Positions 24,744-33,938 are shown, counted from the stretch's first letter. The stretch is 64,000 nt of DNA from Pigmentiphaga daeguensis (GCF_039523035.1 NZ_BAAAEN010000019.1:1-64000), one strand, 5' to 3'. Notes: generated by a model not told the origin, from the sequence alone. Translations and numbers: made by a program.

Positions 24744-26930
24744 ATGGCAGAGCGATCATTCAAGCAGGAAGTCACGAAGCTGCGCCTGGGCGCGGGGCAG
24801 GAGTTCGAAGGCGAAGGCATCCTGGCCGTGACCAAGGCCTTGCTGCAATCCGGCGTCTCGTACGTCGGCGGCTACCAGGGCTCGCCCATTTCCCATCTCA
24901 TGGACGTCCTGGCCGATGCCAGCGAGATCCTGGACGAACTGGGCGTGCATTTCGAAAGCAGCGCCAGCGAGGCGACGGCGGCCGCCATGCTGGGGGCCTC
25001 GGTCCACTACCCGCTGCGCGGCGCCATTACCTTCAAGTCCACGGTCGGCACCAACGTGGCCTCGGATGCCCTGTCCAACCTCGCATCGGGCGGCGTGACC
25101 GGCGGCGCGCTCATCATCCTGGGCGAGGACTACGGCGAAGGCTCGAGCATCATCCAGGAGCGCTCCCACGCCTTCGCGATGAAGTCGCAGATGTGGCTGC
25201 TGGACCCCCGCCCCAACCTGCCTTCGCTGGTGCGCGCCGTGCAGCAGAGCTTCGACCTGTCCGAGGCCAGCAACACGCCGGTCATGCTGACGCTGCGCAT
25301 CCGCGCCTGCCATGCGCACGGCCGCTTCGACGCCGCCGACAACAGGCGTCCCGCGTTCACGCTGAAGGACGCCATCGAGCAGCCCCGGCGCGACGTGGAG
25401 CGCATGGCCCTGGCGCCCGCCACCTTCGTGCACGAGCACGAGAAAATCGCGCAGCGCTGGAAGGCCGCCGAGGACTTCGTGCGCGAGCAAGGCCTGAACG
25501 AACGCTTCGACGGCGAGGCCCGCCATGTCGGCATCATCGTCCAGGGCGGCCTGTACAACACCCTGATGCGGGTGCTGGAGCTGATGGGGCTGGCCAACAT
25601 CTATGGCGACACCGACATCCCCATCTACGTCATGAACGTGGTCTATCCCGTGGTGGAAAGCGAGGTGCTGGATTTCTGCCGGGACAAGGACGCGGTGCTG
25701 ATGCTGGAGGAGGGCCAGCCCGAGTTCATCGAACAGGCGCTGCACACCATCCTGCGCCGCGCCGGCGCCGGAACCGTCCTGCACGGCAAGGACCTCCTGC
25801 CGCGCGCCGGGGAATACACGCCCCGGGTCGTGATGAAGGGGCTGCGCCGCTTCCTCGACCGCCACGCGCCCGAGCTGGCCGGGCGGCGGCCCTTGCCCGA
25901 GGGCGTGGCCCGGATGCTCGAACCCAGGATTCCGCCCATCGTGCCGTCCATGCCCGGCGTCGCGCTGGAGAAAGTGGACGAGGTCCTGCCGCGCCCCCCC
26001 TCCTTCTGCACGGGCTGCCCCGAACGCCCCATCTTCACCGCGATGAAAATGGTGGAGAACCGCATCGGCAAACACTACGTGAGCGCAGACATCGGCTGCC
26101 ACCAGTTCGCCGCGCTGGCCCCGTTCAACATCGGCGCGACCTCGATGGGCTACGGCCTGGGCGCGGCCGGCGCGGCGGCGCTCAACACCGGCGAAACCGA
26201 CCGGCGCACCATCAGCATCATGGGCGACGGCGGTTTCTGGCACAACGGGCTGACCTCGGGTATCGGCAACGCGGTCTTCAACCGCAGCAACAACGTCACG
26301 GTCATCGTCGACAACGGCTATTCGGCGGCAACGGGGGGCCAGGACATCCTGTCGTCCGCGGCCGACACCCCCACCCGTTCGACCCGCCACGGCATCGAGG
26401 CCGCGGTGCGGGGCGTCGGGGTCGAATGGGTCCGCACCGTCACCCATACCTACGACCTCCAGCAGATGCAGTCGGTCCTGAACGAAGCGCTCACCACCGA
26501 CGAACCCGGCCCCAAGGTCGTCATCGCCCAGTCCGAGTGCATGCTGAACAAGCAGCGGCGGATCAAGCCGCGACAGCGCCAGATGGCCAAGGAAGGCCGG
26601 CGGGTGGTCAAGGAACAATTCGGCGTCGACCACGACACCTGTACCGGCGACCACTCCTGCATACGCCTGTCCGGCTGCCCCTCGCTGTCGATCAAGGACA
26701 ACCCCGACCCGCTGCGCCGCGATCCGGTCGCCACCGTGCTGCCCAACTGCGTGGGCTGCGGCCTGTGCGGCGAGGTCTCGCACGCGGCCGTGCTGTGCCC
26801 GTCGTTCTACCGGGCCGACGTGGTGACCAACCCCACCCGCCTCGAAACCCTGGGCGCGCGCCTGGCCGGAACGATCATCCGATTCCTGCAGCGCCGCCTT
26901 GCCAAGCAGGAGTACCGCCATGCCGCTTGA
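24744..26930 (+). CDS. iorA: Indolepyruvate ferredoxin oxidoreductase, alpha subunit
   Basis: A 728-residue 2-oxoacid:ferredoxin oxidoreductase alpha chain. In order: a pyruvate-flavodoxin oxidoreductase-type N-domain (GGYQGSPISHLMDVL, GAITFKSTVGTNVASDAL), a TPP-binding domain (FCTGCPERPIF near residue 420, GDGGFWHNGL and VDNGYSAATGGQ near 500-540) and a C-terminal ferredoxin domain with two iron-sulfur motifs (TCTGDHSCIRLSGC, and NCVGCGLCGEV with a later CPS). It would decarboxylate aryl-pyruvates such as indolepyruvate to aryl-acetyl-CoA with reduced ferredoxin. The start at 24744 follows the hairpin. The stop overlaps iorB by 11 bp. Confidence 0.9.
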   Translation: MAERSFKQEVTKLRLGAGQEFEGEGILAVTKALLQSGVSYVGGYQGSPISHLMDVLADASEILDELGVHFESSASEATAAAMLGASVHYPLRGAITFKSTVGTNVASDALSNLASGGVTGGALIILGEDYGEGSSIIQERSHAFAMKSQMWLLDPRPNLPSLVRAVQQSFDLSEASNTPVMLTLRIRACHAHGRFDAADNRRPAFTLKDAIEQPRRDVERMALAPATFVHEHEKIAQRWKAAEDFVREQGLNERFDGEARHVGIIVQGGLYNTLMRVLELMGLANIYGDTDIPIYVMNVVYPVVESEVLDFCRDKDAVLMLEEGQPEFIEQALHTILRRAGAGTVLHGKDLLPRAGEYTPRVVMKGLRRFLDRHAPELAGRRPLPEGVARMLEPRIPPIVPSMPGVALEKVDEVLPRPPSFCTGCPERPIFTAMKMVENRIGKHYVSADIGCHQFAALAPFNIGATSMGYGLGAAGAAALNTGETDRRTISIMGDGGFWHNGLTSGIGNAVFNRSNNVTVIVDNGYSAATGGQDILSSAADTPTRSTRHGIEAAVRGVGVEWVRTVTHTYDLQQMQSVLNEALTTDEPGPKVVIAQSECMLNKQRRIKPRQRQMAKEGRRVVKEQFGVDHDTCTGDHSCIRLSGCPSLSIKDNPDPLRRDPVATVLPNCVGCGLCGEVSHAAVLCPSFYRADVVTNPTRLETLGARLAGTIIRFLQRRLAKQEYRHAA

Positions 26931-28431
26931 GGCAACCCCGCGCCCGATCAAGATCGCCATCCTCGCCATGGGCGGGGAAGGCGGCGGGGTGCTGGCCGAC
27001 TGGATCGTGGCCACGGCCGAACACGCGGGCTTCCATGCCCAGTCCACGTCCGTACCCGGCGTCGCGCAGCGCACCGGCGCCACGATCTACTACGTGGAGG
27101 TCCTGCCCGGACCCCGCCACCGGACGCGTGCGCCCGTGCTCGGCCTGATGCCCGTTCCCGGCGACGTGGACGTGGTGATCGCCTCCGAGCTGATGGAGGC
27201 GGCCCGGGCGGTACAGCGTGGACTCGTGACGCCCGACAGGACCGTGCTGATCGCCTCGTCCAACCGTGTCTACGCCCTGCCCGAGAAGATGGCCATGGGC
27301 GACGGACGCAAGGACTATGCCTCGCTGTACGAGGCGGGCCGCGCGGCGGCCCGCGAATTCATCTGCCGCGACTATTCGGCCCTGGCCGAACGCAGCGGCA
27401 GTGTCATCAGCGCGACCCTGTTCGGCGCGCTGGCCGCCACCCGGGCGCTGCCCTGGGACCGGCAGGCCTTCGAAGCCGCCATCGAACGCGGCGGGATAGG
27501 CGTGGCCGCCAGCCTCCGGGCCTTCGACGCAGGCTTTCGCGCCCATGCCGACGGCCCCACGCCATCGCCCGGCGCCGCCTCGCCCGCGACCGACGCGGCC
27601 GTCGATCCCCGGCTCGCCACGCTGGACGCCCGCATCGGCCGGGAGTTTCCCGCCCCGCTCGGGGACATCCTGCGGGCAGGCATCGTGCGCGCCGCCGACT
27701 ACCAGGATCCAGCCTATGCCGCCCTGTACCTGGACCGGCTGCGGCCCCTGCTGGATATCATCGGGGGCTCCGACCCGTCCTGCCGGCTGCTGCGCGAGAC
27801 GGCGCGCCATCTCGCCTTGTGGATGACCTACGAGGACACCGTGCGCGTCGCCGAACTGAAGATCCGCGCCACCCGCTTCGACCGCGTCCGGCAGCAGCAC
27901 GGGGCCAGCGCCGGCCAGGCACTCCACATCAACGAGTTCTTCCACCCCCGCCCGGAGGAAATCGCCGACATGCTGCCGGCCGGCCTTGGCCGTTGGCTGC
28001 TGGCCTCGCGCTGGGCCGGGCCGCTGCTGGCGCGCGCCACCCGCAAGGGCCGCGTCGTGCGCACGTCCAGCCTGCGCGGCTTCCTGCTGCTGTACGGCAT
28101 CGCATCCTTCAAGCGGCTGCGGCCACGCTCGCTGCGGCAGGAACGCGAAACCGCCGGCATGCAGGACTGGCTGGACCTCGTCGTGCTGCTCGCCGCCGAG
28201 GACTACGACCTGGCTTGCGAGATCGCCGAATGCCCGCGCCTGATCAAGGGCTACGGCGACACCCACGCGCGCGGCCTGGGCAGCTACCGCAAGATCATGG
28301 CCGTACTGCCCGCCCTGCGTGGCCGCGGCGATGCCGCGCGTACCGTGGCCGGCCTGCGCGAGGCCGCGCTGGCCGACGACAGCGGCGAGCGGCTCGCCCG
28401 GCAGCTCTCGGGCATCGCGCACCAGGTGTGA
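26920..28431 (+). CDS. iorB: Indolepyruvate oxidoreductase beta subunit-family protein
   Basis: A 503-residue protein. The first 200 residues are the gamma-type domain of 2-oxoacid oxidoreductases (IKIAILAMGGEGGGVLADWI, TSVPGVAQRTGATIYYVEV, IASELMEAARAVQRGL). The remaining 300 form an extended C-terminal domain seen in proteobacterial IorB (RATRFDRVRQQHGAS, HPRPEEIADMLPAGLG, HARGLGSYRKIM). Archaeal IorB is only about 200 residues, so this is the long form. The ATG at 26920 has AGGAG 7 nt upstream and overlaps iorA by 11 bp. It pairs with IorA to make the oxidoreductase; the role of the extension is unknown. Confidence 0.87.
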   Translation: MPLEATPRPIKIAILAMGGEGGGVLADWIVATAEHAGFHAQSTSVPGVAQRTGATIYYVEVLPGPRHRTRAPVLGLMPVPGDVDVVIASELMEAARAVQRGLVTPDRTVLIASSNRVYALPEKMAMGDGRKDYASLYEAGRAAAREFICRDYSALAERSGSVISATLFGALAATRALPWDRQAFEAAIERGGIGVAASLRAFDAGFRAHADGPTPSPGAASPATDAAVDPRLATLDARIGREFPAPLGDILRAGIVRAADYQDPAYAALYLDRLRPLLDIIGGSDPSCRLLRETARHLALWMTYEDTVRVAELKIRATRFDRVRQQHGASAGQALHINEFFHPRPEEIADMLPAGLGRWLLASRWAGPLLARATRKGRVVRTSSLRGFLLLYGIASFKRLRPRSLRQERETAGMQDWLDLVVLLAAEDYDLACEIAECPRLIKGYGDTHARGLGSYRKIMAVLPALRGRGDAARTVAGLREAALADDSGERLARQLSGIAHQV

Positions 28432-28498
28432 GCATGAGGTCTAATTGAAAGCCGCGGCCATTCCCGCGCCCGCCCGCTCCATCCATCGAGGAAACCGC

Positions 28499-28930
28499 AT
28501 GGGAACCATCCATGTCATGCCGGTCGAGATCGGCTTCAAGCACTGCGATCCCGCCGGCATCGTGTTCTATCCGCGCTACGTCGAGATCCTGAACGACACC
28601 GTCGAACACTGGCTCCGGCACGGCCTGGGGACCGGCTTCGCCGCCCTGCATGGCGAGCGGCACATCGCCATTCCCATCGTCAACCTGCAGGTCGATTTCC
28701 TGGCCCCGAGCCGGCTGGGAGAGGACATCGTCTCGGCACTGCGGATCGACGGCGTGGGGCGTACCTCGCTGAAGATCGCCATCGAACTGAGCCCCGCCGG
28801 CGACGACCAGCCGGTGCGCCTGCGCGCGGCGCTGGTCCTGGTGTTCATCGACATGCACACCACGCGGCCCATCGAGGTGCCCGAAGACGTGCGCCGCGCG
28901 ATCGAGGCTGGCGGCTACTGGCAGGCCTGA
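28499..28930 (+). CDS. 4-hydroxybenzoyl-CoA-type hotdog thioesterase
   Basis: A 143-residue single hotdog domain. The family signature is clear: IGFKHCDPAGIVFYPRYVEI (residues about 10-29), with the catalytic aspartate in CDPAG, then VNLQVDFLAPSRLGEDI and ALVLVFIDMHTTRPI. It would hydrolyse an acyl- or aryl-CoA thioester in the cytosol. GAGGAAAC precedes the ATG at 28499; an in-frame TTG at 28445 is less likely. It follows iorB by 67 bp, so a sensible reading is that it releases CoA from the aryl-acetyl-CoA made by IorAB. Confidence 0.87.
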   Translation: MGTIHVMPVEIGFKHCDPAGIVFYPRYVEILNDTVEHWLRHGLGTGFAALHGERHIAIPIVNLQVDFLAPSRLGEDIVSALRIDGVGRTSLKIAIELSPAGDDQPVRLRAALVLVFIDMHTTRPIEVPEDVRRAIEAGGYWQA

Positions 28931-29286
28931 GCGGACCCGGCGCCTAGCGCCTTGGTCCACGGTTACCGATTCCAGAGGCCGCGCTCCGGAAAATGTAACT
29001 CGGCCATCATGGCCGGCCGCCTTCCAGCCATGTGTATCCGTTCGCTAGCGGACGGACTGCCTTTCCCCGGCCCCGCCGCCTTCGCCCCGGGACTCGCAGG
29101 AGGCGTACCCCCTCATTCAGCCACTGTTCAGGCGCCTTTGTTGCGCCTGGAGCGGTTTCCCCCGCCCGCGCGGCGCGCTTTTCGCAGAAAAAACGGCGTG
29201 GGCTCTTTCTAACAATTGAGACATCCTGCAAACTTCCGATAACACACGCCCCCTATACTCGTTCGCGCAATTACAACGGGAAAAGC
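28931..29286. other. Intergenic region, no gene recognised
   Basis: About 356 bp between the thioesterase and the zinc-ribbon gene. Short open frames here have no recognisable domain and overlap on both strands. The 3' part (29205-29280) is more AT-rich and holds the putative promoter of the zinc-ribbon gene. No RNA gene was recognised. Confidence 0.5.
29216..29243 (+). promoter_or_regulatory. Putative promoter of the zinc-ribbon gene
   Basis: TTGAGA (29216-29221) and GATAAC (29238-29243) are 16 bp apart, 43 bp before the ATG. A TATACT at 29254-29259 is an alternative -10 with a poorer -35. Confidence 0.35.
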
Positions 29287-29481
29287 ATGATTGTTTTCAT
29301 TGCCATCATCGCTGCCATCTGCGTAGGGGTCATCGTGGTCAAGGCTCGCCAACGGGCGAAGGCTCGCGAGATCGCCCGCGAAAGGCATGGCAAGCAGTGC
29401 CCGAGCTGCGGCAAGTACGTGCATCCCGCCGCCGCTATTTGCAAGCACTGCTACGCCCGGCTGCCGGCGTCCAAGACCTAG
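29287..29481 (+). CDS. Small membrane-anchored zinc-ribbon protein
   Basis: A 64-residue protein. Residues 1-20 form one membrane helix (MIVFIAIIAAICVGVIVV), followed by a basic stretch and a zinc ribbon with two CxxC pairs (CPSCGKYVHPAAAICKHC, residues about 40-57). The ribbon would face the cytoplasm if the N-terminus is outside. The function is not known; such mini zinc ribbons bind metal or protein partners. An upstream frame continuing to 29032 was rejected because the ATG at 29287 begins the helix. The stop overlaps the opposite-strand stop of the next gene by 4 bp (CTAG). Confidence 0.75.
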   Translation: MIVFIAIIAAICVGVIVVKARQRAKAREIARERHGKQCPSCGKYVHPAAAICKHCYARLPASKT

Positions 29482-30293
29482 GGTTTGCGGAATTTCAACA
29501 GGAAGCCATCGGCCTCTCCGATCGCGGCGTAGCGTTCGCGATCCTTGTCGCCCAGCCGGAAGGTAGGCGGCAGCGTCCACACCCCCGCCGGATGATCCTT
29601 GGTATCCCTGGGATTGGCCAGCGCCTCCGAGCTGCCGACGAAGACGAAGCCGGCCTGCCGGGCGAGCTGGATCGCGTAATCCTGCCGTACGTAGCCATCG
29701 GCGGCGCGCGGGTCCTGGGGCTTGTCGGTCCGGCCGCGGTGGGCCTCGATGCCCAGGATGCCGCCGGGTTTGAGGGCGCGGTAGAAGGCGGCCATCACCT
29801 CTTCGGCGTAACCGTCGTTCATCCAGTTGTGCAGGTTGCGGAAGGTCAGCACGATGTCGGCGCTGCCCGGCGGGGCGATGTCGTAGCGCCCCTTGCCGAA
29901 GGCCGTCACCCGGACCCGGTCGTACCAGGCCGGATTGGCATCCAGCTTGGCGCGGAAATTCCGGTAGTACTCCTGGTAGTAGGCGCGCCCCCCGCCGTCC
30001 TGCGGATACTGGGCGGCGTAGTAGGTGCCGCGCGGCTTCAGGTACGGCGCCAGGATCTCGGTCCAGTAGCCGGCCCCGGGCGAGATCTCGACCACGGTGG
30101 CGTCCGGCCGCAGCTCGAAGAAGTGCAGGACCTCGTAAGGCTTGCGCGCGGCGTCCCGGGCGACGAAGGCCGGCGTGCGCGCCGGACTGGCGATGGCCTG
30201 CTTCAACGCGGTGTCCTCGCCGACCGGCGCGACGGCGCACCCCGCGCCGACCAGCGACACGCCAACGACCGCGACCAAGGCTTTGAATGACAT
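29478..30293 (-). CDS. Exported class I SAM methyltransferase-like protein
   Basis: A 271-residue protein with a signal-like N-terminus (MSFKALVAVVGVSLVGAGCA) that could be a lipoprotein signal, although glycine at -3 is a poor lipobox fit. The rest is a methyltransferase fold of the COG4798 type: VVEISPGAGYWTEIL (SAM motif I, near residue 75), SADIVLTFRNLHNW (near 150), and FYRALKPGGILGIEAHRG (near 178). GGGAG lies 8 nt upstream of the ATG at 30293. A SAM-dependent enzyme outside the cytoplasm is hard to explain, since SAM is cytosolic. It may be a repurposed fold or have another substrate. Confidence 0.8.
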   Translation of the reverse strand: MSFKALVAVVGVSLVGAGCAVAPVGEDTALKQAIASPARTPAFVARDAARKPYEVLHFFELRPDATVVEISPGAGYWTEILAPYLKPRGTYYAAQYPQDGGGRAYYQEYYRNFRAKLDANPAWYDRVRVTAFGKGRYDIAPPGSADIVLTFRNLHNWMNDGYAEEVMAAFYRALKPGGILGIEAHRGRTDKPQDPRAADGYVRQDYAIQLARQAGFVFVGSSEALANPRDTKDHPAGVWTLPPTFRLGDKDRERYAAIGEADGFLLKFRKP

Positions 30294-30499
30294 GCGAAAG
30301 GCTCCCATGGAGAAGGACCCTGCACCGGTGTCGGTGCGGTCCGTGGCTGCGCATACAATGACGCCGTTCCCCGTTTTAACACCGGCCCGCCCAGGCGGGC
30401 CATGCCCAGACCGCATATCGATCTGCGTTTCCCGCCGCGTCCCGTCCACGGCCGGAAAGCAGACCCCATCGGGGCGCGGCGCCTTTTTCCTTTCCCTCC

Positions 30500-31753
30500 A
30501 TGATCTCAAACGCATGCGGCGTCGATTTCGGGACGTCCAACTCCACTGTCGGCTGGCACCGGCCCGCCGCTCCCTCCCTGCTGCCGCTGGAAGACGGGCA
30601 GCCCACCTTTCCCTCGGCGGTCTTCTTCCACGCCGAGGACATCGAGACCAGCTTCGGCCGCGCGGCGGTCCGGGATTACCTGGAAGGCTATGACGGCCGG
30701 TTGATGCGGGCGCTGAAAAGCCTGCTGGGCACGCCGCTCATGGAAGGCCACACCGAGGTCCAGGGCCGGGCGCTGCCCTTCCGCCTGCTGCTCTCGCGTT
30801 TCATCGGAGAACTCAAGCGGCGCGCCGAGCACACGGCCGGCAGGACTTTCGACCAGGCGGTGTTCGGCCGCCCCGTCTTCTTCGTCGACGACGATCCGCG
30901 CGCGGACGCCAAGGCGCAGGAGACCCTGGCGGAGATCGCCCGCGAGGTAGGCTTCCGCCACGTCGAATTCCAATACGAGCCGATGGCGGCAGCCTTCGAC
31001 TACGAATCGCAGATCGCCGGCGAGGAACTGGTCCTGGTGGTGGACATCGGGGGCGGCACGTCGGACTTCACGCTGATACGCCTGAATCCCGCGCGCGCAG
31101 CCGCCGCCGAGCGGCGCGAGGACATCCTCGCCAACGGCGGCGTCCACATCGGCGGCACCGACTTCGACAAGTACCTGAGCCTGCGCACCGTGATGCCGCT
31201 GCTGGGCCTGGGCAGCCGCCTGACCAGCGGCAAGGAGATGCCCTCGACGCCCTACTTCAACCTGGCATCGTGGCACACCATCAACCAGGTCTATGCCCGC
31301 AAGTCGGCCACCATGCTGGCCGAACTGTTCCACGAATCGGCCGAGAAGGACAAACTCGCCCGGCTGCTGGAACTGGTCAAGGAGCGCGCCGGCCACTGGG
31401 TGGCTTTCCAGGTCGAGGAAGCGAAGATCGCGCTGGCCGCCGCGCCCGAGGCCCGGATGGACCTGGGCCGCGTCGAGCCCGGTTTGATCCAGGTGGCGAC
31501 GCGCGCCGACCTGGATGCCGCCATCGAACACCTGGTGGACCGGATAGGCAGGACGATCGCCGAGCTGCTGGACACCGCCGGCATCGCCGCGCGGACGGTC
31601 GATACGGTGTTCTTCACGGGGGGATCAAGCAGCGTACCGCTGCTGCGCAACCGGGTCGCCTCGCTGCTGCCCGCGGCGCGCGCGGTCCAGGGAGACACGT
31701 TCGGCAGCATAGGAACGGGCCTGGCCCTGGACGCCGCGCGGCGCCTGGGGTGA
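30500..31753 (+). CDS. yegD: Hsp70-family protein, YegD-like
   Basis: A 417-residue actin/Hsp70-fold ATPase without the DnaK substrate-binding domain. Seen: the phosphate-1 loop CGVDFGTSNSTVGW at the N-terminus, the phosphate-2 loop VVDIGGGTSDFTLI (near residue 183), and the adenosine motif VFFTGGSSSVPLLRNRV (near 370). Length and motifs match YegD. These proteins are assumed to be chaperone-like but have no firm function. It is divergent from the methyltransferase-like gene (206-bp gap) and convergent with the META lipoprotein gene (15-bp gap). Confidence 0.85.
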   Translation: MISNACGVDFGTSNSTVGWHRPAAPSLLPLEDGQPTFPSAVFFHAEDIETSFGRAAVRDYLEGYDGRLMRALKSLLGTPLMEGHTEVQGRALPFRLLLSRFIGELKRRAEHTAGRTFDQAVFGRPVFFVDDDPRADAKAQETLAEIAREVGFRHVEFQYEPMAAAFDYESQIAGEELVLVVDIGGGTSDFTLIRLNPARAAAAERREDILANGGVHIGGTDFDKYLSLRTVMPLLGLGSRLTSGKEMPSTPYFNLASWHTINQVYARKSATMLAELFHESAEKDKLARLLELVKERAGHWVAFQVEEAKIALAAAPEARMDLGRVEPGLIQVATRADLDAAIEHLVDRIGRTIAELLDTAGIAARTVDTVFFTGGSSSVPLLRNRVASLLPAARAVQGDTFGSIGTGLALDAARRLG

Positions 31754-31768
31754 GACGCCGGCCGGGGC

Positions 31769-32587
31769 TCAGCGCCCCGAGACCTGCTCGCTTTCCACGG
31801 TCATGTCGAGCACGTAGGCGTAGCGGGAGGCGTCCGCCGGCGGATTGGCGAGGGTGTAGCGCTTGATACGCAGCACGTTGCGCACGCCGGCCGTATGGGT
31901 ATAGCCCTGGATGTTGCCGTAGAAGGCTTCCCAGTCGCCATAGCCCTGCTTGACGCCGGCGGCGTCGTAGCTGACCGTGCGCACCCGCATGCATTTCATG
32001 TTCGGGATGAGGGGATGGCTGCAGGGAACCAGGTCCGGCGCCACCTCCAGGAACATGGTCTCGCCCGCCGACCCGTAGCGCGTCTCGTCGGTGGGCGTGC
32101 CGGCCAGCCGCCATTGGCTGCCGTCGGCGAAGGTGAGTTTCAGGGCGGGCTGCGCCCCCGCCTCGGGCCGCGCGGCGCCACCCAGGATCTCCCAGCCCGA
32201 CACCGTCGGCAGCCGCTCGGCCACATCCCGTTCGTACTTCATCAAGGCCTGGTCCGGGCACATGCGCAAGGTGCCGGCCATCTGCGTGATGGTCATCCGC
32301 GCGCCATCCACGCGGTAGCCGCCGCCCAGCATGTTGCACAGCCCGGCCACGGAAACGCGCTCCCCGGCGAAGGTCAGTTGCAGCGCCTGGCCACCGTGGG
32401 TGTTTACCGCATCCGGCTGGGGCGCGCCGGTCGCGTTCAGCGCCTGTTGCAGGCGCCAATGGTAGGCCGTCAGGATCGAGGCATCGGTCTTGGCACCGGC
32501 GCCGCCCGCGGCGCCGCCCTGATGGGCACAGGCCGCCAGGCCCTGCGCCACGACCGCCGCGAGCAGGATTTTCCAGGTCCTTTTCAT
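31769..32587 (-). CDS. META-domain (HslJ-like) lipoprotein with DUF4377-like C-domain
   Basis: A 272-residue lipoprotein. The signal is clean: MKRTWKILLAAVVAQGLAAC, with lipobox LAAC at residues 17-20. The middle is a META/HslJ domain (ILTAYHWRLQQAL, LQLTFAGERVSVAGLCNMLGG, TLRMCPDQALMKYERDV). The last 70 residues resemble DUF4377 (FLEVAPDLVPCSHPLIPNM, NVLRIKRYTL). AAGGAG stands 7 nt before the ATG. META proteins such as HslJ are linked to heat shock or antibiotic tolerance, but the function is vague. The domain order meets the usual pattern of META-DUF4377 fusions. Confidence 0.8.
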   Translation of the reverse strand: MKRTWKILLAAVVAQGLAACAHQGGAAGGAGAKTDASILTAYHWRLQQALNATGAPQPDAVNTHGGQALQLTFAGERVSVAGLCNMLGGGYRVDGARMTITQMAGTLRMCPDQALMKYERDVAERLPTVSGWEILGGAARPEAGAQPALKLTFADGSQWRLAGTPTDETRYGSAGETMFLEVAPDLVPCSHPLIPNMKCMRVRTVSYDAAGVKQGYGDWEAFYGNIQGYTHTAGVRNVLRIKRYTLANPPADASRYAYVLDMTVESEQVSGR

Positions 32588-32763
32588 GGACGTTCTCCTT
32601 CTTCTTGGGGCCATCAAGCGTAGCATTCCCCGGCGCCCGCGCGGGCCGGCGCGCTGCGGGGAGTGCTACGACTGCAATAATCGCCCCACACCCGCAACAA
32701 GTCCTGACAAAGTAGCGATGCCGGCGGCCCGCTGAACGCCTCCACGCCGCCCGGCAACCGCGC

Positions 32764-32919
32764 CTATATCCTTCCCATCAACAGCAGGACGATCAGCACG
32801 ACCAAGATCACTCCGATGATGCCCGAAGGCCCGTACCCCCAGTTGGCGGCATGGGGCCAGGCGGGGAAGGCGCCGATCAGCGCCAGCAGCAGGATGATCA
32901 GGATGATTGTGGTGAGCAT
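32764..32919 (-). CDS. DUF3309-family small membrane peptide
   Basis: A 51-residue protein with two hydrophobic helices (LTTIILIILLLALIGAF and IIGVILVVLIVLLLMGRI) around the motif PAWPHAANWGYGPSG, the DUF3309 signature. An AGGAGA ribosome site stands just upstream of the ATG at 32919. The family is widespread in proteobacteria and uncharacterised; it is probably an inner-membrane peptide. It lies 98 bp downstream of the GAF-LytTR gene on the same strand and could be co-transcribed. Confidence 0.8.
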   Translation of the reverse strand: MLTTIILIILLLALIGAFPAWPHAANWGYGPSGIIGVILVVLIVLLLMGRI

Positions 32920-33017
32920 GGCGTTCTCCTCGATAGCGAAGGAAATGGCCTTGGCAAGGCCTGCCAGCTCATCAGCAATATACGCTCCCGGCCCTCGGCC
33001 AGGCCGCCTAGCCCGGT

Positions 33018-33938
33018 TCAGATCCCCAGCCTGGCGCGCAGCGCCTGGCGATAAGGACGCGACACCGACCACGGCTGCCCCAGCCCGCGCAACTGGACGG
33101 TCCATGGCCTGGAGGCGCCCCGCTCCAGCGCCTTGACGTGCCCGAGGTTGATCAGCGAGGTGCGATGGATGCGCATGAAGCTCTCCTGGGGCAGCAACGC
33201 CGCCCAGGCGGACAGGGGCCGCATGTCCTTGACCGAATCGCCGCCCGCCAGCCAGATCAGGGAATAGTCGCGCGCCGAGCGCACGCCCAGGATGTCCGCC
33301 GGCGCCAGTCCGCGGGTTCCGTGCCCCAGCCGCAGGTAAAGCAGGGGTTCGTAGAGCTGCGCGCGCGCCCGGCTGCGCTCGGTTTCCGTGCCGCCATAGC
33401 GGGCCTGCGCGATCAGGTCCGCGCACAGGAACAGGCCCAGCGCCTGCGCCGGCTGCCAGCGCACCGGCGCGCGCGTCGCATCGAAGCCTATGCAGGCGCG
33501 CAGGCGGCCTTCATGGAACACAGGCACGCTCAGCACGCTGCGATCCTGCTGGCGCAGCATTTCCGCCTGTACCGACCTTGCCGCGCGCGGCATGCGCGCC
33601 ACGTCATGGATCATGACGGCGCGCCGCTGGTTCAGGGCGCGATGCAGCCACGCGATCATCGTGACCGGCGCATCCTGGAGATCGCTCACATGGGAGGTGA
33701 TGCCGGACCGGCACCACTCATGGGTGTTGCGAAAGCGCAGGGCGCGCGCATCGTATTCGAACATCCATGCGCGATCGACCTGAGCCAGCGTTCCCAGCGC
33801 CTGCAGGGCAAGGAAAATGGCCTCGTCCTGGGGCCGGCTCATCAGGGCCAGGGCAACCTGGTGGACCCAGGTCCCCAGCGCCGGAGCCGGCGCGCACTGG
33901 TCGCGCACCAGGGTCTCGAAGGGCGCGTCGCTGTCCAT
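33018..33938 (-). CDS. GAF-LytTR single-component transcription regulator
   Basis: A 306-residue protein. Residues about 30-170 form a GAF-type sensor domain (AIFLALQALGTLAQVDRAWMF, then VPVFHEGRLRACIGFDAT). The C-terminal 100 residues are a LytTR DNA-binding domain (GVRSARDYSLIWLAGG, LPQESFMRIHRTSLINLGHV and a final RPYRQALRARLG). No response-regulator receiver domain is present, so it would sense a ligand directly through GAF. Its target is unknown. The next upstream gene on the same strand is the serine hydrolase, 18 bp away, which may share its transcript. Confidence 0.82.
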   Translation of the reverse strand: MDSDAPFETLVRDQCAPAPALGTWVHQVALALMSRPQDEAIFLALQALGTLAQVDRAWMFEYDARALRFRNTHEWCRSGITSHVSDLQDAPVTMIAWLHRALNQRRAVMIHDVARMPRAARSVQAEMLRQQDRSVLSVPVFHEGRLRACIGFDATRAPVRWQPAQALGLFLCADLIAQARYGGTETERSRARAQLYEPLLYLRLGHGTRGLAPADILGVRSARDYSLIWLAGGDSVKDMRPLSAWAALLPQESFMRIHRTSLINLGHVKALERGASRPWTVQLRGLGQPWSVSRPYRQALRARLGI

